Positions 26,535-36,375 are shown, counted from the stretch's first letter. The stretch: 64,000 nucleotides of DNA from Cellvibrionaceae bacterium (GCA_028281575.1 JANQJP010000046.1:44133-108132), one strand, 5' to 3'. Made by a program: numbers and translations. The notes: generated by a model from the sequence alone, not told the origin.

Positions 26535-26951
26535 ATGGCAGGTTTTACCGCATTAGCCTTTGACTACGGCCTAAAAAATATTGGCGTCGCTGTCGGTCAG
26601 TCCCTCATCCAAAGCGCAGGAGAATTAAATGCGCTCAAAGCGCGCGACGGCATCCCGAGCTGGGAAGATGTCGCTGCACTGATCGACGAGTGGCAACCGA
26701 GCATTCTGGTTGTCGGCATGCCGTTAAATATGGATGACAGCGAAGGGGAGTTAGCACGTCGCTCGCAAAAGTTCGGCAAACGACTGCATGGCAGATTCCA
26801 CATCGACGTGGCGTTTGTCGACGAACGACTGAGTACCAGAGAAGCCAAGCAGATTGCGTCCGAGCGCGGTCATCGGGGAGATTACGCAAACGCGCCGGTC
26901 GACTCTATCGCCGCCCGCCTGCTGCTCGAGTCCTGGTGGCGCTCACAGTAG
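26535..26951 (+). CDS. ruvX: RuvX/YqgF, RNase H-fold nuclease of pre-16S rRNA maturation, 138 aa
   Basis: The RNase H-like fold is recognised from AFDYGLKNIGVAVGQ (catalytic Asp), ILVVGMPLNMDDSEGE and FVDERLSTREAKQ, ending in DSIAARLLLESWW. In E. coli YqgF is essential and trims the 5' end of pre-16S rRNA; it was first named a putative Holliday junction resolvase. It follows algH immediately and converges on pilU, 17 bases stop to stop. Confidence 0.93.
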   Translation: MAGFTALAFDYGLKNIGVAVGQSLIQSAGELNALKARDGIPSWEDVAALIDEWQPSILVVGMPLNMDDSEGELARRSQKFGKRLHGRFHIDVAFVDERLSTREAKQIASERGHRGDYANAPVDSIAARLLLESWWRSQ

Positions 26952-26968
26952 GCGCAGCCCATTAAATA

Positions 26969-28111
26969 CTAAAAGTTCCTAAAGTCTCCTGAGTCCTCAT
27001 CTTGAATCTCAAGCTCATCGGCAGCATGTGACAGGTATTCAGAATCTGTTTCTGAGCCAAGCTTGATTCTAAGACGCAGATCATTCGGCGAATCGGCATG
27101 GGCGAGGGCATCTTCATAAGTGATCTCACCCGCATCGTAAAGCTCATAAAGCGCCTGATCAAAAGTCTGCATGCCAACTTCAGTCGAGCGACGCATCAGG
27201 TCTTTGAGCTCGTGCACCGCCCCCTTGCGAATGAGGTCTGCAGCCAGCGGTGTATTCAGAAAAACCTCCAGGCAGGCGCGCCGTCCGTTGCCATCGGGTG
27301 TGGGAATTAACTGCTGTGCGACAATCGCGCGCATATTGAGCGACAAGTCCATCCATAATTGGTCGTGTCGATCAGCGGGGAAGAAGTGGATAATTCTATC
27401 CAGCGCCTGGTTGGCATTGTTGGCGTGAAGCGTACACAAGCAAAGGTGTCCGGTTTCTGCAAAAGCAATCGCGTAGTCCATCGTTTCGCGCGAGCGCACC
27501 TCGCCAATCAAAATAACGTCCGGAGCCTGGCGGAGAGTATTTTTAAGCGCCACTTCAAACGATTCGGTGTCGATACCCACTTCCCGCTGAGTAATGACAC
27601 AACCTTCATGCTGGTGAATGAATTCAATCGGGTCTTCAATAGAGATCACATGACCTTTGGAATTTCGATTGCGATGACCCACCATAGCTGCCAACGAGGT
27701 GGACTTACCTGTGCCGGTCGCACCGGCAAAAATAACCAGGCCGCGCTTTGTCATCGCGAGCTCTTTGATAATCTCAGGCAAACCCAATTCATCGATACTG
27801 GGAATCGTCGTTTCAATACGGCGTAGCACCATGCCGGCAAGATTTCTCTGGAAAAAAGCACTCGCCCGAAACCGTCCAACACCGCGTGCACTTATCGCAA
27901 AATTGAGTTCTTTAGCCTCGACAAACTCCTTGCGCTGGCGCTCATTCATAACGCTTAGCACCGTCTCACGCGCCTTTTCCGGCGAAAGCGGGGTTGTCGA
28001 AACGGGCACAATACGACCGTGGACCTTGATAGAAGGAGGCACACCGGCCGTAATAAAAAGGTCGGAGGCCTGTTTTTCCACCATCAACGAAAGTAGGCGA
28101 TCAAGTTCCAT
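26969..28111 (-). CDS. pilU: Type IV pilus retraction ATPase PilU, 380 aa
   Basis: PilU is the accessory retraction motor that works with PilT. Walker A GATGTGKST lies near residue 131, then the Asp box HVISIEDPIEF, Walker B DVILIGEVRSRETM and the His box HLCLCTLHANNANQALDRI. The N-terminus MELDRLLSLMVEKQASDLFITAG and the acidic C-terminal extension (DELEIQDEDSGDF) separate it from PilT. It follows pilT by 61 bases on the same strand. Confidence 0.94.
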   Translation of the reverse strand: MELDRLLSLMVEKQASDLFITAGVPPSIKVHGRIVPVSTTPLSPEKARETVLSVMNERQRKEFVEAKELNFAISARGVGRFRASAFFQRNLAGMVLRRIETTIPSIDELGLPEIIKELAMTKRGLVIFAGATGTGKSTSLAAMVGHRNRNSKGHVISIEDPIEFIHQHEGCVITQREVGIDTESFEVALKNTLRQAPDVILIGEVRSRETMDYAIAFAETGHLCLCTLHANNANQALDRIIHFFPADRHDQLWMDLSLNMRAIVAQQLIPTPDGNGRRACLEVFLNTPLAADLIRKGAVHELKDLMRRSTEVGMQTFDQALYELYDAGEITYEDALAHADSPNDLRLRIKLGSETDSEYLSHAADELEIQDEDSGDFRNF

Positions 28112-28172
28112 AAGTTTTTCCCAACTGCTGCACCTTAATTGTATTTATATTGCCCAAACTATCCGCTTCCGC

Positions 28173-29207
28173 CTAGAAGCTTTCCGGCATTTTGGCTTTT
28201 TCACGCGCAACATCACGCATGACGATCCTGCGCTCAACCAAATCGGCCAGACATTGATCCATTGTCTGCATACCCACAGAGCCACCTGTTTGAATTGCCG
28301 AGTACATCTGTGCAACCTTATCTTCGCGAATCAGGTTACGAATGGCAGAAGTTCCGCGCATTATTTCGTGCGCAGCAACTCGTCCGCCGCCGTTACGCTT
28401 CAATAATGTCTGCGATATTACCGCTTGCAGCGATTCCGACAACATCGAGCGCACCATGGCCTTTTCGGCTGCAGGGAAAACGTCAACAACCCGATCAATT
28501 GTTTTGGCCGCGGACGTCGTATGCAAGGTGCCAAAAACCAAGTGCCCCGTTTCCGCCGCAGTAAGCGCCAAGCGAATCGTTTCAAGGTCACGCATCTCAC
28601 CGACAAGAATAATGTCCGGGTCTTCCCGCAAGGCCGAGCGCAATGCTTCAGCAAAACCGTGTGTATCCTTGTGCACTTCGCGCTGGTTCACCAGGCATTT
28701 TTTGCTTTCATGCACAAATTCGATTGGATCTTCAATGGTCAGAATATGTTCGTATTTATTTTCATTGATAAAATCCATCATCGCCGCCAGCGTTGTCGAC
28801 TTACCCGACCCTGTCGGCCCGGTGACGAGTACTAAACCACGGGGCACGGACGCGATGTCGCGAAAGACCTGCCCCATACCAAGCTCTTCCATCGTCAAAA
28901 CTTTTGATGGAATGGTTCGAAACACCGCACCAGATCCGCGATGCTGATTAAACGCGTTAACCCGAAAACGCGCAACGCCTGGGACCTCGAAGGAGAAGTC
29001 GGTCTCCAAAAATTCTTCGTAATCTTTGCGTTGTTTATCATTCATGATTTCATAAATCAGGCTATGTACCTGTTTATGCTTCATGGGTGGCACGTTGATC
29101 CTCCTGACGTCACCATCTACACGGATCATCGGCGGCAAGCCCGCCGAAAGGTGAAGGTCCGAAGCACCTTGCTTAGCAGAGAATGCGAGAAGTTCTGTTA
29201 TATCCAT
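28173..29207 (-). CDS. pilT: Type IV pilus retraction ATPase PilT, 344 aa
   Basis: PilT powers pilus retraction at the inner membrane. Visible motifs are Walker A GPTGSGKSTTLAAM near residue 133, Asp box HILTIEDPIEF, Walker B DIILVGEMRDLETI, His box HLVFGTLHTTSAAKTIDR and the C-terminal AIRNLIREDKVAQMYS. N-terminal MDITELLAFSAKQGASDLHLS is the family start. It is divergent from yggS, and its length is normal. Confidence 0.96.
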   Translation of the reverse strand: MDITELLAFSAKQGASDLHLSAGLPPMIRVDGDVRRINVPPMKHKQVHSLIYEIMNDKQRKDYEEFLETDFSFEVPGVARFRVNAFNQHRGSGAVFRTIPSKVLTMEELGMGQVFRDIASVPRGLVLVTGPTGSGKSTTLAAMMDFINENKYEHILTIEDPIEFVHESKKCLVNQREVHKDTHGFAEALRSALREDPDIILVGEMRDLETIRLALTAAETGHLVFGTLHTTSAAKTIDRVVDVFPAAEKAMVRSMLSESLQAVISQTLLKRNGGGRVAAHEIMRGTSAIRNLIREDKVAQMYSAIQTGGSVGMQTMDQCLADLVERRIVMRDVAREKAKMPESF

Positions 29208-29389
29208 AAATCGCCCTAATCTTTACGGGAAAGTTTGCGAAGCGCGCTACAATAGCCGACTATCGCAAGTCAGTGGTCACAGGCTGCCGCACAGAGACGG
29301 GAAAGTTACCACAAGCCGACAGCCGCCGCTGCTGCATGCGTTTGGTAACACATTATGCAGCGAAGTCGAACCAGATTACGTATAAGTAT

Positions 29390-30076
29390 ATGCACAGAAT
29401 TAGCGACACACTATCGGAAGTTAAAAACAGAATACGCGCAGCCGCGTCAGCCTCAGGAAGAAATGAAAACGAAATAACGCTATTGGGTGCTGCCAAAAAA
29501 CAACCCGCCGAAAAAATAGCTGATGCATACGCATCGGGCATCTCACATATTGGCGAAAACTACCTGCAGGAAGCCATCGCCAAACAGGAGCAACTTAAAG
29601 AGCTGGCGATCACATGGCACTTTATTGGTCCAATTCAATCCAATAAGACGCGAGCGCTTGCTTCACACTTTGCCTGGGTGCACAGCGTCGACCGATTTAA
29701 AATTGCAGAGCGCTTGTCCCAACACCGCCCCCCCGGCCTTAACCCTTTAAATATTTGTATTCAGGTCAATATTGATAAGGAAGCGGCGAAATCGGGCGCA
29801 GACCTGGCTGATGTGGATGAACTCCTGGACAAAATTAAAGATCTGCCCAACTTGTATGTACGCGGCCTTATGATCATTCCACGACCGCGCGAGACCGTTG
29901 CTGAACAACGTGACATTTTTAAGTCTACGTCGGTGCTTATGATGCAACTTAACCAGCGACACGCGCTTAACATGGACACTTTATCGATGGGCATGTCCAA
30001 CGATTTGGAAGCTGCGATTGCCGAGGGCGCCACAATTGTTAGAATTGGCACCGCACTATTTGGCAAAAGGCAGTAA
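29390..30076 (+). CDS. yggS: PLP homeostasis protein YggS/PLPBP, 228 aa
   Basis: YggS binds pyridoxal 5'-phosphate on a conserved lysine and helps buffer the cofactor. The PLP lysine is in EITLLGAAKKQPAEKI, and ISHIGENYLQEA, WHFIGPIQSNKT and MGMSNDLEAAIAEGATIVRIGTALFG are family blocks. An open frame extends upstream to 29273, but the ATG at 29390 (MHRISDTL) matches the family start, so I use it. It is followed by proC after seven bases, and the group yggS-proC-yggT is conserved downstream of a divergent pilT. Confidence 0.93.
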   Translation: MHRISDTLSEVKNRIRAAASASGRNENEITLLGAAKKQPAEKIADAYASGISHIGENYLQEAIAKQEQLKELAITWHFIGPIQSNKTRALASHFAWVHSVDRFKIAERLSQHRPPGLNPLNICIQVNIDKEAAKSGADLADVDELLDKIKDLPNLYVRGLMIIPRPRETVAEQRDIFKSTSVLMMQLNQRHALNMDTLSMGMSNDLEAAIAEGATIVRIGTALFGKRQ

Positions 30077-30083
30077 CTCGCAC

Positions 30084-30917
30084 TTGAATAACATAGACAT
30101 CAAAAAAATTGCATTTATCGGCGCCGGTAATATGGCCCAAGCTATTATTCGTGGCCTGATAAACAATGGAATACACACGAACCGACTGTGCGCTAGCGCA
30201 CCGAGCACGTCGACCCGTGAGAAAATTAATCGTGAATTTGGGATTGCAGCGTACGCCGACAACAGCGCTGCATGCGCAGACGCCGATATTGTTATACTCA
30301 GCGTAAAACCACAACGCATGCGGGAAGTTTGCGCGGGTATCGTCTCGCGTTTAGGTCACAAGCCGCTAATTGTTTCAGTTGCTGCAGGAATCCGCATCGA
30401 AAGTATCTCCTCCTGGCTCGGTGATTTACCCATCGTGCGCTGTATGCCAAACACACCATCGGCGGTGGGTGCAGGGGCCTGCGGTTTTTTTTGCAATGAA
30501 TTAACAAACGCAGAACACATCAGACACGTAAATGCCATTTTTTCCTGCGTCGGCATAGCGGTTGAAATACCGGAAGAAAAGTTAATCGATACGGTAACGG
30601 CCATATCAGGTAGTGGGCCGGCCTACTTCTTTTTATTTATTGAAGCGATGATTGCTGCGGGAGAAAGACTGGGCCTCAATAACAAAACCGCAACACAGCT
30701 GGCCACTCAAACGGCTAATGGCGCAGCTCAATTGGCACTAAACAGCGATGTGGATATTGCCACTCTGAGAAAAAAAGTCACATCGCCAAATGGCACAACT
30801 GAAAGGGCATTACTGTCATTTCAGTCCGATGATTTACATAGCATTGTCAACAACGCAATGCAGGCTTGCGCGCAACGCGCTCACGAACTGTCAGAAGAGC
30901 AGGAAAAAAAACCATAA
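30084..30917 (+). CDS. proC: Pyrroline-5-carboxylate reductase ProC, 277 aa
   Basis: ProC performs the last step of proline synthesis. The NAD(P)-binding motif is at the N-terminus (KKIAFIGAGNMAQAIIRGL). SVAAGIRIESISSWLG, VRCMPNTPSAVGAGACGF and the C-terminal VTSPNGTTERALLSF are standard. I use the TTG at 30084 because it follows the yggS stop and gives the family start; an upstream TTG at 30018 lies inside yggS. No ATG is available before the nucleotide-binding motif. Confidence 0.93.
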   Translation: MNNIDIKKIAFIGAGNMAQAIIRGLINNGIHTNRLCASAPSTSTREKINREFGIAAYADNSAACADADIVILSVKPQRMREVCAGIVSRLGHKPLIVSVAAGIRIESISSWLGDLPIVRCMPNTPSAVGAGACGFFCNELTNAEHIRHVNAIFSCVGIAVEIPEEKLIDTVTAISGSGPAYFFLFIEAMIAAGERLGLNNKTATQLATQTANGAAQLALNSDVDIATLRKKVTSPNGTTERALLSFQSDDLHSIVNNAMQACAQRAHELSEEQEKKP

Positions 30918-30935
30918 TGCATTTAGGAAAAAATA

Positions 30936-31524
30936 CATGAACACTACTCAAAACATCCTGGCGTTTGTTATTGAGAGCTTGGGCTTCTTATTTTTAATGA
31001 TGGTGATCTTGCGCTTCTTTTTACAACTCGTGCGCGCGGACTTTTACAATCCATTTTCGCAAGCCATAGTAAAGGTTACCAACCCAGTACTCATTCCATT
31101 ACGCCGGGTAATCCCGGGAATCTTTGGCGTTGACATTGCGGCAATTATTCTCGCATTGCTGGTCCAACTACTTATCGCTGAACTTATATACCTCGTCTAT
31201 GCAGGCACATTTTACAACCCGGCAAATGTCCTCATTTGGGGAGCGCTGGGCATACTCAAGATAGTCACATATATGTATATTGTTTGTTTGCTAGCGTTAG
31301 CGATTAGCAGTTTCATTGCGCCCTACAGCCAGCACCCCGCACTGATGCTTGTGCGCGAATTGGCGACACCCATATTGCGTCCGATCCAAAATATTATTCC
31401 GTCACTGGGCGGCCTGGATTTTTCGGTATTTTTTGCTTTTATGGGCATTATTATTTTGCAAATGATACTCGACGCCACTGCTGCATCCGTGCAATTACTT
31501 CCAGCGCTTATTATCGGCTTTTGA
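30936..31524 (+). CDS. yggT: YggT family inner-membrane protein, 195 aa
   Basis: The protein consists of two YggT repeats, each a pair of hydrophobic helices. The first has FLFLMMVILRFFLQLVRADFYNPF and VTNPVLIPLRRVIPGIFGVD; the second has YIVCLLALAISSFI and LATPILRPIQNIIPSLGGLD. Function is not established; the family has been linked to osmotic tolerance. The ATG at 30936 is preceded by TTTAGGAAAAA. A longer frame overlapping proC is rejected. Confidence 0.9.
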
Positions 31525-31551
31525 TCTGAACAGCTAACACACGAACTAAAT

Positions 31552-32712
31552 ATGACAGACATTAGGCCCGACGGCGCGCAACCAGCCTCAGTCGGCATTG
31601 TAGTCCCGCAGAAGGTTAAATTTAACGACGGCTTGTTACTCGCCTGTGGACGCACGCTCGCCGAATATGAAATGGTGTTCGAAGCTTATGGCGAGCTGAA
31701 TAGCGCTAAATCAAATGCGGTTCTCATTTGCCACGCGCTGTCCGGACACCACCACGTCGCGGGTTACCATAGCGACACCGATAAAAAACCTGGCTGGTGG
31801 GAACACTACGTCGGCCCAGGCAAGCCTATCGATACAAATAAATTTTTTGTTGTCTGCCCAAATAACATCGGTGGTTGCCACGGTTCGACTGGGCCATCGT
31901 CAATTAATCAGGAAACAGGTAAACCCTGGGGATCAAGTTTCCCACATCTGCGCGTACGCGACTGGGTGAACAGTCAAGCACAGCTCGCTGACCACCTCGG
32001 CATAACACAGTGGGCTGCCATCATTGGCGGCAGCCTCGGCGGCATGCAAGCCATGCGCTGGGCACTTGAATATCCAGAGCGCCTGCGGCATTGCATTGTG
32101 ATCGCATCATCAATGCGACTGACCGCACAAAATATCGCGTTTAATGAAACTGCACGCCAGGCAATTACGTCTGACCCCGACTTTTATCGCGGCGATTATT
32201 TAGACCACAACACGCTGCCACACAAAGGTCTTTCGGTCGCACGAATGATCGGTCACATAACCTACCTTTCCGATGATGGTATGGGCAAAAAATTTGGCAG
32301 GGAATTGCGCTCGGGAACGTTTAAGCAGGGGACCGAGGAACCGGTAGAATTTCAGATAGAAAGTTATCTCCGCTACCAGGGGGATAATTTCTCGCGCGCA
32401 TTTGATGCAAACACCTATATTTTAATGACAAAAGCGCTCGACTACTTTGATTTGGCGCGCGAATACGACGACGATGCTGCGGCTGCGTTTCGCAACGCCT
32501 TGTGTAAATTTCTCGTTATTTCTTTTACATCCGACTGGCGCTTTGCGCCCGAGCGTTCACGCGAAATAGTCAACGCGCTTATGCAAGCGAACAAGGACGT
32601 GGCTTATGCCGAAATTGACTCCCACTACGGCCACGACGCATTCTTAGTCCCAGGGCAGCAACGCTACTGGAACCTGTTCTTAAAATACATGAACCAAATT
32701 GAGACAGACTGA
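31552..32712 (+). CDS. metX: Homoserine O-acyltransferase MetX, 386 aa
   Basis: An alpha/beta-hydrolase fold enzyme that acylates homoserine in methionine synthesis. The nucleophile elbow [13 protein letters not shown] (Ser near residue 165), [28 protein letters not shown] (Asp) and SHYGHDAFL (His) are visible. Proteobacterial members paired with metW often use succinyl-CoA (MetXS), and I cannot decide the acyl donor by eye. The stop overlaps the ATG of metW by one base, so the two are coupled. Confidence 0.94.
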   Translation: MTDIRPDGAQPASVGIVVPQKVKFNDGLLLACGRTLAEYEMVFEAYGELNSAKSNAVLICHALSGHHHVAGYHSDTDKKPGWWEHYVGPGKPIDTNKFFVVCPNNIGGCHGSTGPSSINQETGKPWGSSFPHLRVRDWVNSQAQLADHLGITQWAAIIGGSLGGMQAMRWALEYPERLRHCIVIASSMRLTAQNIAFNETARQAITSDPDFYRGDYLDHNTLPHKGLSVARMIGHITYLSDDGMGKKFGRELRSGTFKQGTEEPVEFQIESYLRYQGDNFSRAFDANTYILMTKALDYFDLAREYDDDAAAAFRNALCKFLVISFTSDWRFAPERSREIVNALMQANKDVAYAEIDSHYGHDAFLVPGQQRYWNLFLKYMNQIETD

Positions 32713-33305
32713 TGCGGCTAGACTATTCAATAGTAGCTAATTGGGTTGACGCCGGTGCACAAGTATTGGACTTGGGTTGCGGCGACGGTGCTTTGCTCGC
32801 ACGTTTACAACAAGAAAAAAATGTTCACGGTTACGGTGTTGAAATCGATGAACATCATATTCTCGGCTGCATCGAAAACAAAATAAATGTGATCGAACAA
32901 GACATCGAAAAAGGCCTTAGTAATTTTAGCGACAAGAGTTTTGATACAGTAATTATGTCGCAAGCAATTCAAACACTGCAGCGGCCAGAAGCAGCGCTTG
33001 CGGAGATGTTGCGCATTGGCAAAGAGTGCATCATTACATTTCCTAATTTCGGTCACTGGAAAGCGCGTTGGCACCTCTGCATAAATGGCCGCATGCCGGT
33101 TTCGGATTTGCTTCCTTACGAATGGTACAACACACCGAACATTCATTTTTGTACATTTAAAGATTTTGATTTTATGTGTAAACAAGTGCACGCAACGATA
33201 ATTAACCGTCAAGTTATCACTACGCGTTCGCTGGGCAGATCATTGCAAAATTTACACCCAAATTTATTTGGCGAAACAGCACTTTATCGAGTGAGCAAAA
33301 ATTAA
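32712..33305 (+). CDS. metW: Methionine biosynthesis protein MetW, 197 aa
   Basis: A methyltransferase-fold protein with the glycine motif VLDLGCGDGALLARL at about residue 18. EQDIEKGLSNFSDKSFDTVIMSQAIQTL and FPNFGHWKARWHL are characteristic of MetW. MetW works with MetX in methionine synthesis, and the partners are nearly always adjacent as here (TGATG overlap). No methyltransferase reaction is proven for the family. Confidence 0.93.
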   Translation: MRLDYSIVANWVDAGAQVLDLGCGDGALLARLQQEKNVHGYGVEIDEHHILGCIENKINVIEQDIEKGLSNFSDKSFDTVIMSQAIQTLQRPEAALAEMLRIGKECIITFPNFGHWKARWHLCINGRMPVSDLLPYEWYNTPNIHFCTFKDFDFMCKQVHATIINRQVITTRSLGRSLQNLHPNLFGETALYRVSKN

Positions 33306-33307
33306 CA

Positions 33308-33745
33308 ATGCAACGCTACATTTTATATTTACTATTTATGTTAGCCGTCAGCACAAGCCTTGCTGAAGAGTATAATGACCATAGCGACTTCGCCGAATAC
33401 TCCGTTTACTATACTTTGCTCAGCAGTACATTTATCCAACCGGAAGTCGCTGCAAACTACGGGATTAAACGCAGCAAGTACGAAAACCTTATAAATGTAT
33501 CTATAAGCAGGCGGGGAGAATACGGTGCACTGCCCGGAAGAGTTGAAGGCACAGTCACAAACCTGCTGCAGCAACAGAAAAAACTCAACTTTCTCGAAAT
33601 CCGGGAAAAAACGGCAACTTACTATATCGCCCCCGTGCGTATCTCCGGCGAGGAAGTAGTGCATTTCGAACTTTCTGTCATTCCAGATGGCGAGTACGAA
33701 GCCTTAAAAATGAAATTCAGTAAGAAGATATATTCGGACCCATGA
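33308..33745 (+). CDS. DUF4426 exported protein, 145 aa
   Basis: A cleavable signal peptide is visible (MQRYILYLLFMLAVSTSLAEE). It is followed by YSVYYTLLSSTFIQPEVAANYGIKRSKY and LINVSISRRG, the pattern of the DUF4426 family found downstream of metW in Pseudomonas-like bacteria. The function is unknown. Its last four bases overlap the ATG of rdgB. Confidence 0.82.
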   Translation: MQRYILYLLFMLAVSTSLAEEYNDHSDFAEYSVYYTLLSSTFIQPEVAANYGIKRSKYENLINVSISRRGEYGALPGRVEGTVTNLLQQQKKLNFLEIREKTATYYIAPVRISGEEVVHFELSVIPDGEYEALKMKFSKKIYSDP

Positions 33746-34356
33746 AAAAATTGGTGATGGCCAGCAATAACGCCGGCAAGTTGCGTGAGTTTAAGAACCT
33801 GCTGGTAGGCGCAGGCTTTGATGTGCTGGCGCAAGCAGATTTTGGTATTGAATCGGTTGAGGAAACCGGCTTAAGCTTTGTTGAAAACGCTATTCTCAAA
33901 GCGCGCCATGCGAGCAAAATGACCCAACTACCGGCAATTGCTGACGACTCGGGCATTGAAGTCGATGCGCTAAATGGTCGCCCCGGCATCTATTCAGCAC
34001 GCTTCGCAGGCGAAGGCGCGAACGATGAGGATAACAATAAAAAATTACTCGAGGCACTGAACGGGCTCGAGGGCAACCAACGAAGTGCCAGATATCAATG
34101 TGTGCTCGTCTATATGCGACACTGTAGCGACCCAACACCGATTATCGCCCACGGACAATGGGAAGGTTTAATACTAGAGACACCGCGCGGTGAGGGTGGC
34201 TTTGGCTACGATCCACTCTTTTGGGTACCGACGCATCAATGTGCTTCGGCGGAACTGAATAAAGAAGAAAAAAACACCATAAGTCATCGCGCCGTAGCGA
34301 TGCAGCGCCTATTAAAAGCCCTGGCGGAAGAGGTGACGCGAAATAATGATCAATAG
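33742..34356 (+). CDS. rdgB: XTP/dITP pyrophosphatase RdgB, 204 aa
   Basis: RdgB removes non-canonical purine nucleotides (dITP, XTP) from the pool. The Ham1/RdgB signatures are MASNNAGKLREFKNLL at the N-terminus, ADDSGIEVDALNGRPGIYSARFAG near residues 67-90, and GGFGYDPLFW. Length is normal. It overlaps both neighbours: DUF4426 by four bases and the retropepsin-like gene by eleven. Confidence 0.95.
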   Translation: MKKLVMASNNAGKLREFKNLLVGAGFDVLAQADFGIESVEETGLSFVENAILKARHASKMTQLPAIADDSGIEVDALNGRPGIYSARFAGEGANDEDNNKKLLEALNGLEGNQRSARYQCVLVYMRHCSDPTPIIAHGQWEGLILETPRGEGGFGYDPLFWVPTHQCASAELNKEEKNTISHRAVAMQRLLKALAEEVTRNNDQ

Positions 34357-35551
34357 AATCTCTGTTCTATTGATCGTCATACTGAGTTTTGCAGGCGGCT
34401 TTTTCGCCGGCAAACACAGTGTCACGCAAGATATTCCAGAAACACAGAACACCGTGACACTCGCTAGACAACAGTTACCCCAGACACAAAAATCACCACC
34501 ACCCGCTACAAATACCAAGGTAAAAGATAACGCTCTTCAATTTAATCCGCACTACCCCTTCGATGCATTTAAGCAAGCCATTTCCAGCGGCGAGTACGAG
34601 AACGCCGCACAAATTTACTTCGATCAAGATGAGATCAGCGATAGAAAATTACCGAAATATAAAAATTTTCTATTGCGCCACCTTGATGCCAACATCAACA
34701 ACGATGATATATTTGTCGATTTATCAGACGCTTTCTTAAGCTTTTATTATTATGATACCGATGTATTGTTGCGCGTTGCAAAACACAACATCAGACGCGC
34801 TTATTTCGAGGAAGCCGCACAAACTTATGAGTTTGCCTATCAGAACGCGTTCGGCGATTCGTCCAGACACGACGTACGCCAAACCTTCGACACATTCCTT
34901 AAAGATCTTGATAAACAATTTGCCAATGAGCAAAACTGGTTTCGTATAATCGATTTATACAATTATGTATATGAGCTGGAGGTCAATAGTAGCCAACACC
35001 GATGGCGTTTAGCTGAAGTAAATCTACAATTGGGCAACGCTCACATCGCCGCAGACATTTATAGGCGGCTAAGTAACGACCCGGAATATTTAGAACGCGC
35101 GCAGCAGGCGCTTGCCAAGCTCGAACCCAATTCGGAGCACAGTAAATTATCATCGGACACATGGGAATATACGCTACCGCTTACTCGCTTGGGCCAGCAC
35201 TACATCGCCGAAGTGGAACTAGACCGAGCAAGTTCACTGAAATTACTGGTGGACACCGGCGCATCAATGACATCAATATCAAAAAAACGTTTTGATGAAA
35301 TACAAGCCTATCATCAGTTCCAGTTTTTAGGCGAAAGCCTGTTCAATACCGCTGGCGGTATAACCAAGGGCAGCGTATATCGCCTGGAAAAACTGACATT
35401 GGGCCACTATGAACTTTCGAAAATCAATATCGTCGTACTCGATAGATTTCAGCAGGAGCAGTATGACGGCTTACTGGGTATGAATATTCTGGAGAACTTT
35501 CGTTTTCAGCTGGATCAAGATGCGTCCAAACTGAATTTGCGTAAAAGATAG
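34346..35551 (+). CDS. Membrane-anchored retropepsin-like aspartic protease with helical repeat region, 401 aa
   Basis: An N-terminal hydrophobic segment (ISVLLIVILSFAGGFFAG) is a signal anchor. Residues about 65-260 are helical with TPR-like pairs (YENAAQIYFDQDEI, YFEEAAQTYEFAYQNAFG, LQLGNAHIAADIYRRL). The C-terminal domain has the retropepsin motif LLVDTGASMTSIS near residue 310 and the flap-like/second motif YDGLLGMNILENFRF near 374. Similar one-domain aspartic proteases act as dimers in the periplasm; the substrate is unknown. Its ATG lies in the last codons of rdgB and inside a perfect hairpin (34348-34375). Confidence 0.82.
   Translation: MINRISVLLIVILSFAGGFFAGKHSVTQDIPETQNTVTLARQQLPQTQKSPPPATNTKVKDNALQFNPHYPFDAFKQAISSGEYENAAQIYFDQDEISDRKLPKYKNFLLRHLDANINNDDIFVDLSDAFLSFYYYDTDVLLRVAKHNIRRAYFEEAAQTYEFAYQNAFGDSSRHDVRQTFDTFLKDLDKQFANEQNWFRIIDLYNYVYELEVNSSQHRWRLAEVNLQLGNAHIAADIYRRLSNDPEYLERAQQALAKLEPNSEHSKLSSDTWEYTLPLTRLGQHYIAEVELDRASSLKLLVDTGASMTSISKKRFDEIQAYHQFQFLGESLFNTAGGITKGSVYRLEKLTLGHYELSKINIVVLDRFQQEQYDGLLGMNILENFRFQLDQDASKLNLRKR
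34348..34375 (+). promoter_or_regulatory. Perfect 11-bp hairpin at the start of the retropepsin gene
   Basis: GATCAATAGAA (34348-34358) pairs exactly with TTCTATTGATC (34365-34375) around a six-base loop. The stem begins at the G of the ATG start codon (34346-34348) and contains the rdgB stop codon (34354-34356). Such a stem in mRNA would hinder initiation unless ribosomes finishing rdgB open it. There is no T-run, so it is not a terminator. Confidence 0.55.
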
Positions 35552-35590
35552 AGGCGAAACATGTAACCGCTTCACCTCTAGTTTGTTTCG
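35549..35590 (+). terminator. Rho-independent-like terminator after the retropepsin gene
   Basis: TAGAGGCGAA (35549-35558) pairs with TTCACCTCTA (35571-35580) with one mismatch, and GTTTGTTT follows. The hairpin begins in the stop codon of the protease gene. It lies between convergent genes and could also act for the minus-strand spondin gene. Confidence 0.5.
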
Positions 35591-35599
35591 TGTCACAGC

Positions 35600-36253
35600 T
35601 TAATAATACACTCTTCGTACAACAATTTTTGCAACTGCATCGCGCCAATCGTAAGCAGATTTAGCCAATTCACCTTCACCGTGAATACCGGCGCTAATAT
35701 GAATAAAACCTTCACCTTCGTCACCTGGAGAAGCACCGACACCAAAGCATGGAGGACCCGGGATATTCGCACAAAGCTCGTCATTTGTTTCAGAGCCGGC
35801 GTCATAGGCTTTAGCATAGTAGGTTCGGCTACCATGACGCGGCAATCTAACCGAGTTTAATGCGACGAAAGTATCGTTGGTGGGAATGAGCATTGCAGCT
35901 AAGCTCAGACGTAAATGTCGATTACCCGAAAGTTCTAGAGTAATCGTATTTCCAGGCTCCAATAAGCCATCTGTATTCGCCGTATCTCTTACCAGCGGAG
36001 ATCCGTCTAGAACAGCTTTTAACGGCGCGATATCGCCCGATTCAGCAATCGTTGTCAACGGTTCACTCGCCACTGCACCTAATTCAAAAAAACTTATAGA
36101 CGATTTATGTGTCGCAGATAAAATTGGGGTAAACGCTTCGCCTTTAGTGATATTGGTGATCGTCACTTCATACTTCCGCGCGCCATAATAATCTGCAAAA
36201 GCAAGACTACTGAGCAGAAACGCCAAAGAAAATGCCATTATCTTTCTTAACAT
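35600..36253 (-). CDS. Secreted spondin-domain protein, 217 aa
   Basis: A signal peptide MLRKIMAFSLAFLLSSLAFA is followed by a spondin_N-like domain (YEVTITNITKGEAFTPILSATHKSSISFFELG, then LAAMLIPTNDTFVALNSVRLP and CFGVGASPGDEGEGFIHI). Bacterial spondin_N proteins are exported and uncharacterised. The ATG at 36253 is supported by GGAG six bases upstream; longer frames to 36337 lack a ribosome site and would bury the signal peptide. Confidence 0.8.
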   Translation of the reverse strand: MLRKIMAFSLAFLLSSLAFADYYGARKYEVTITNITKGEAFTPILSATHKSSISFFELGAVASEPLTTIAESGDIAPLKAVLDGSPLVRDTANTDGLLEPGNTITLELSGNRHLRLSLAAMLIPTNDTFVALNSVRLPRHGSRTYYAKAYDAGSETNDELCANIPGPPCFGVGASPGDEGEGFIHISAGIHGEGELAKSAYDWRDAVAKIVVRRVYY

Positions 36254-36375
36254 TGTTATTCTCCGTGGAATCAATTGGATAGGAAGCCCATGAGTGGGCA
36301 TATTCAAGATAGAACCTAGCCTCTGTGAATAAATCACGGAATTATCACTTTTCTATAACATTGTGAGACAATTTG

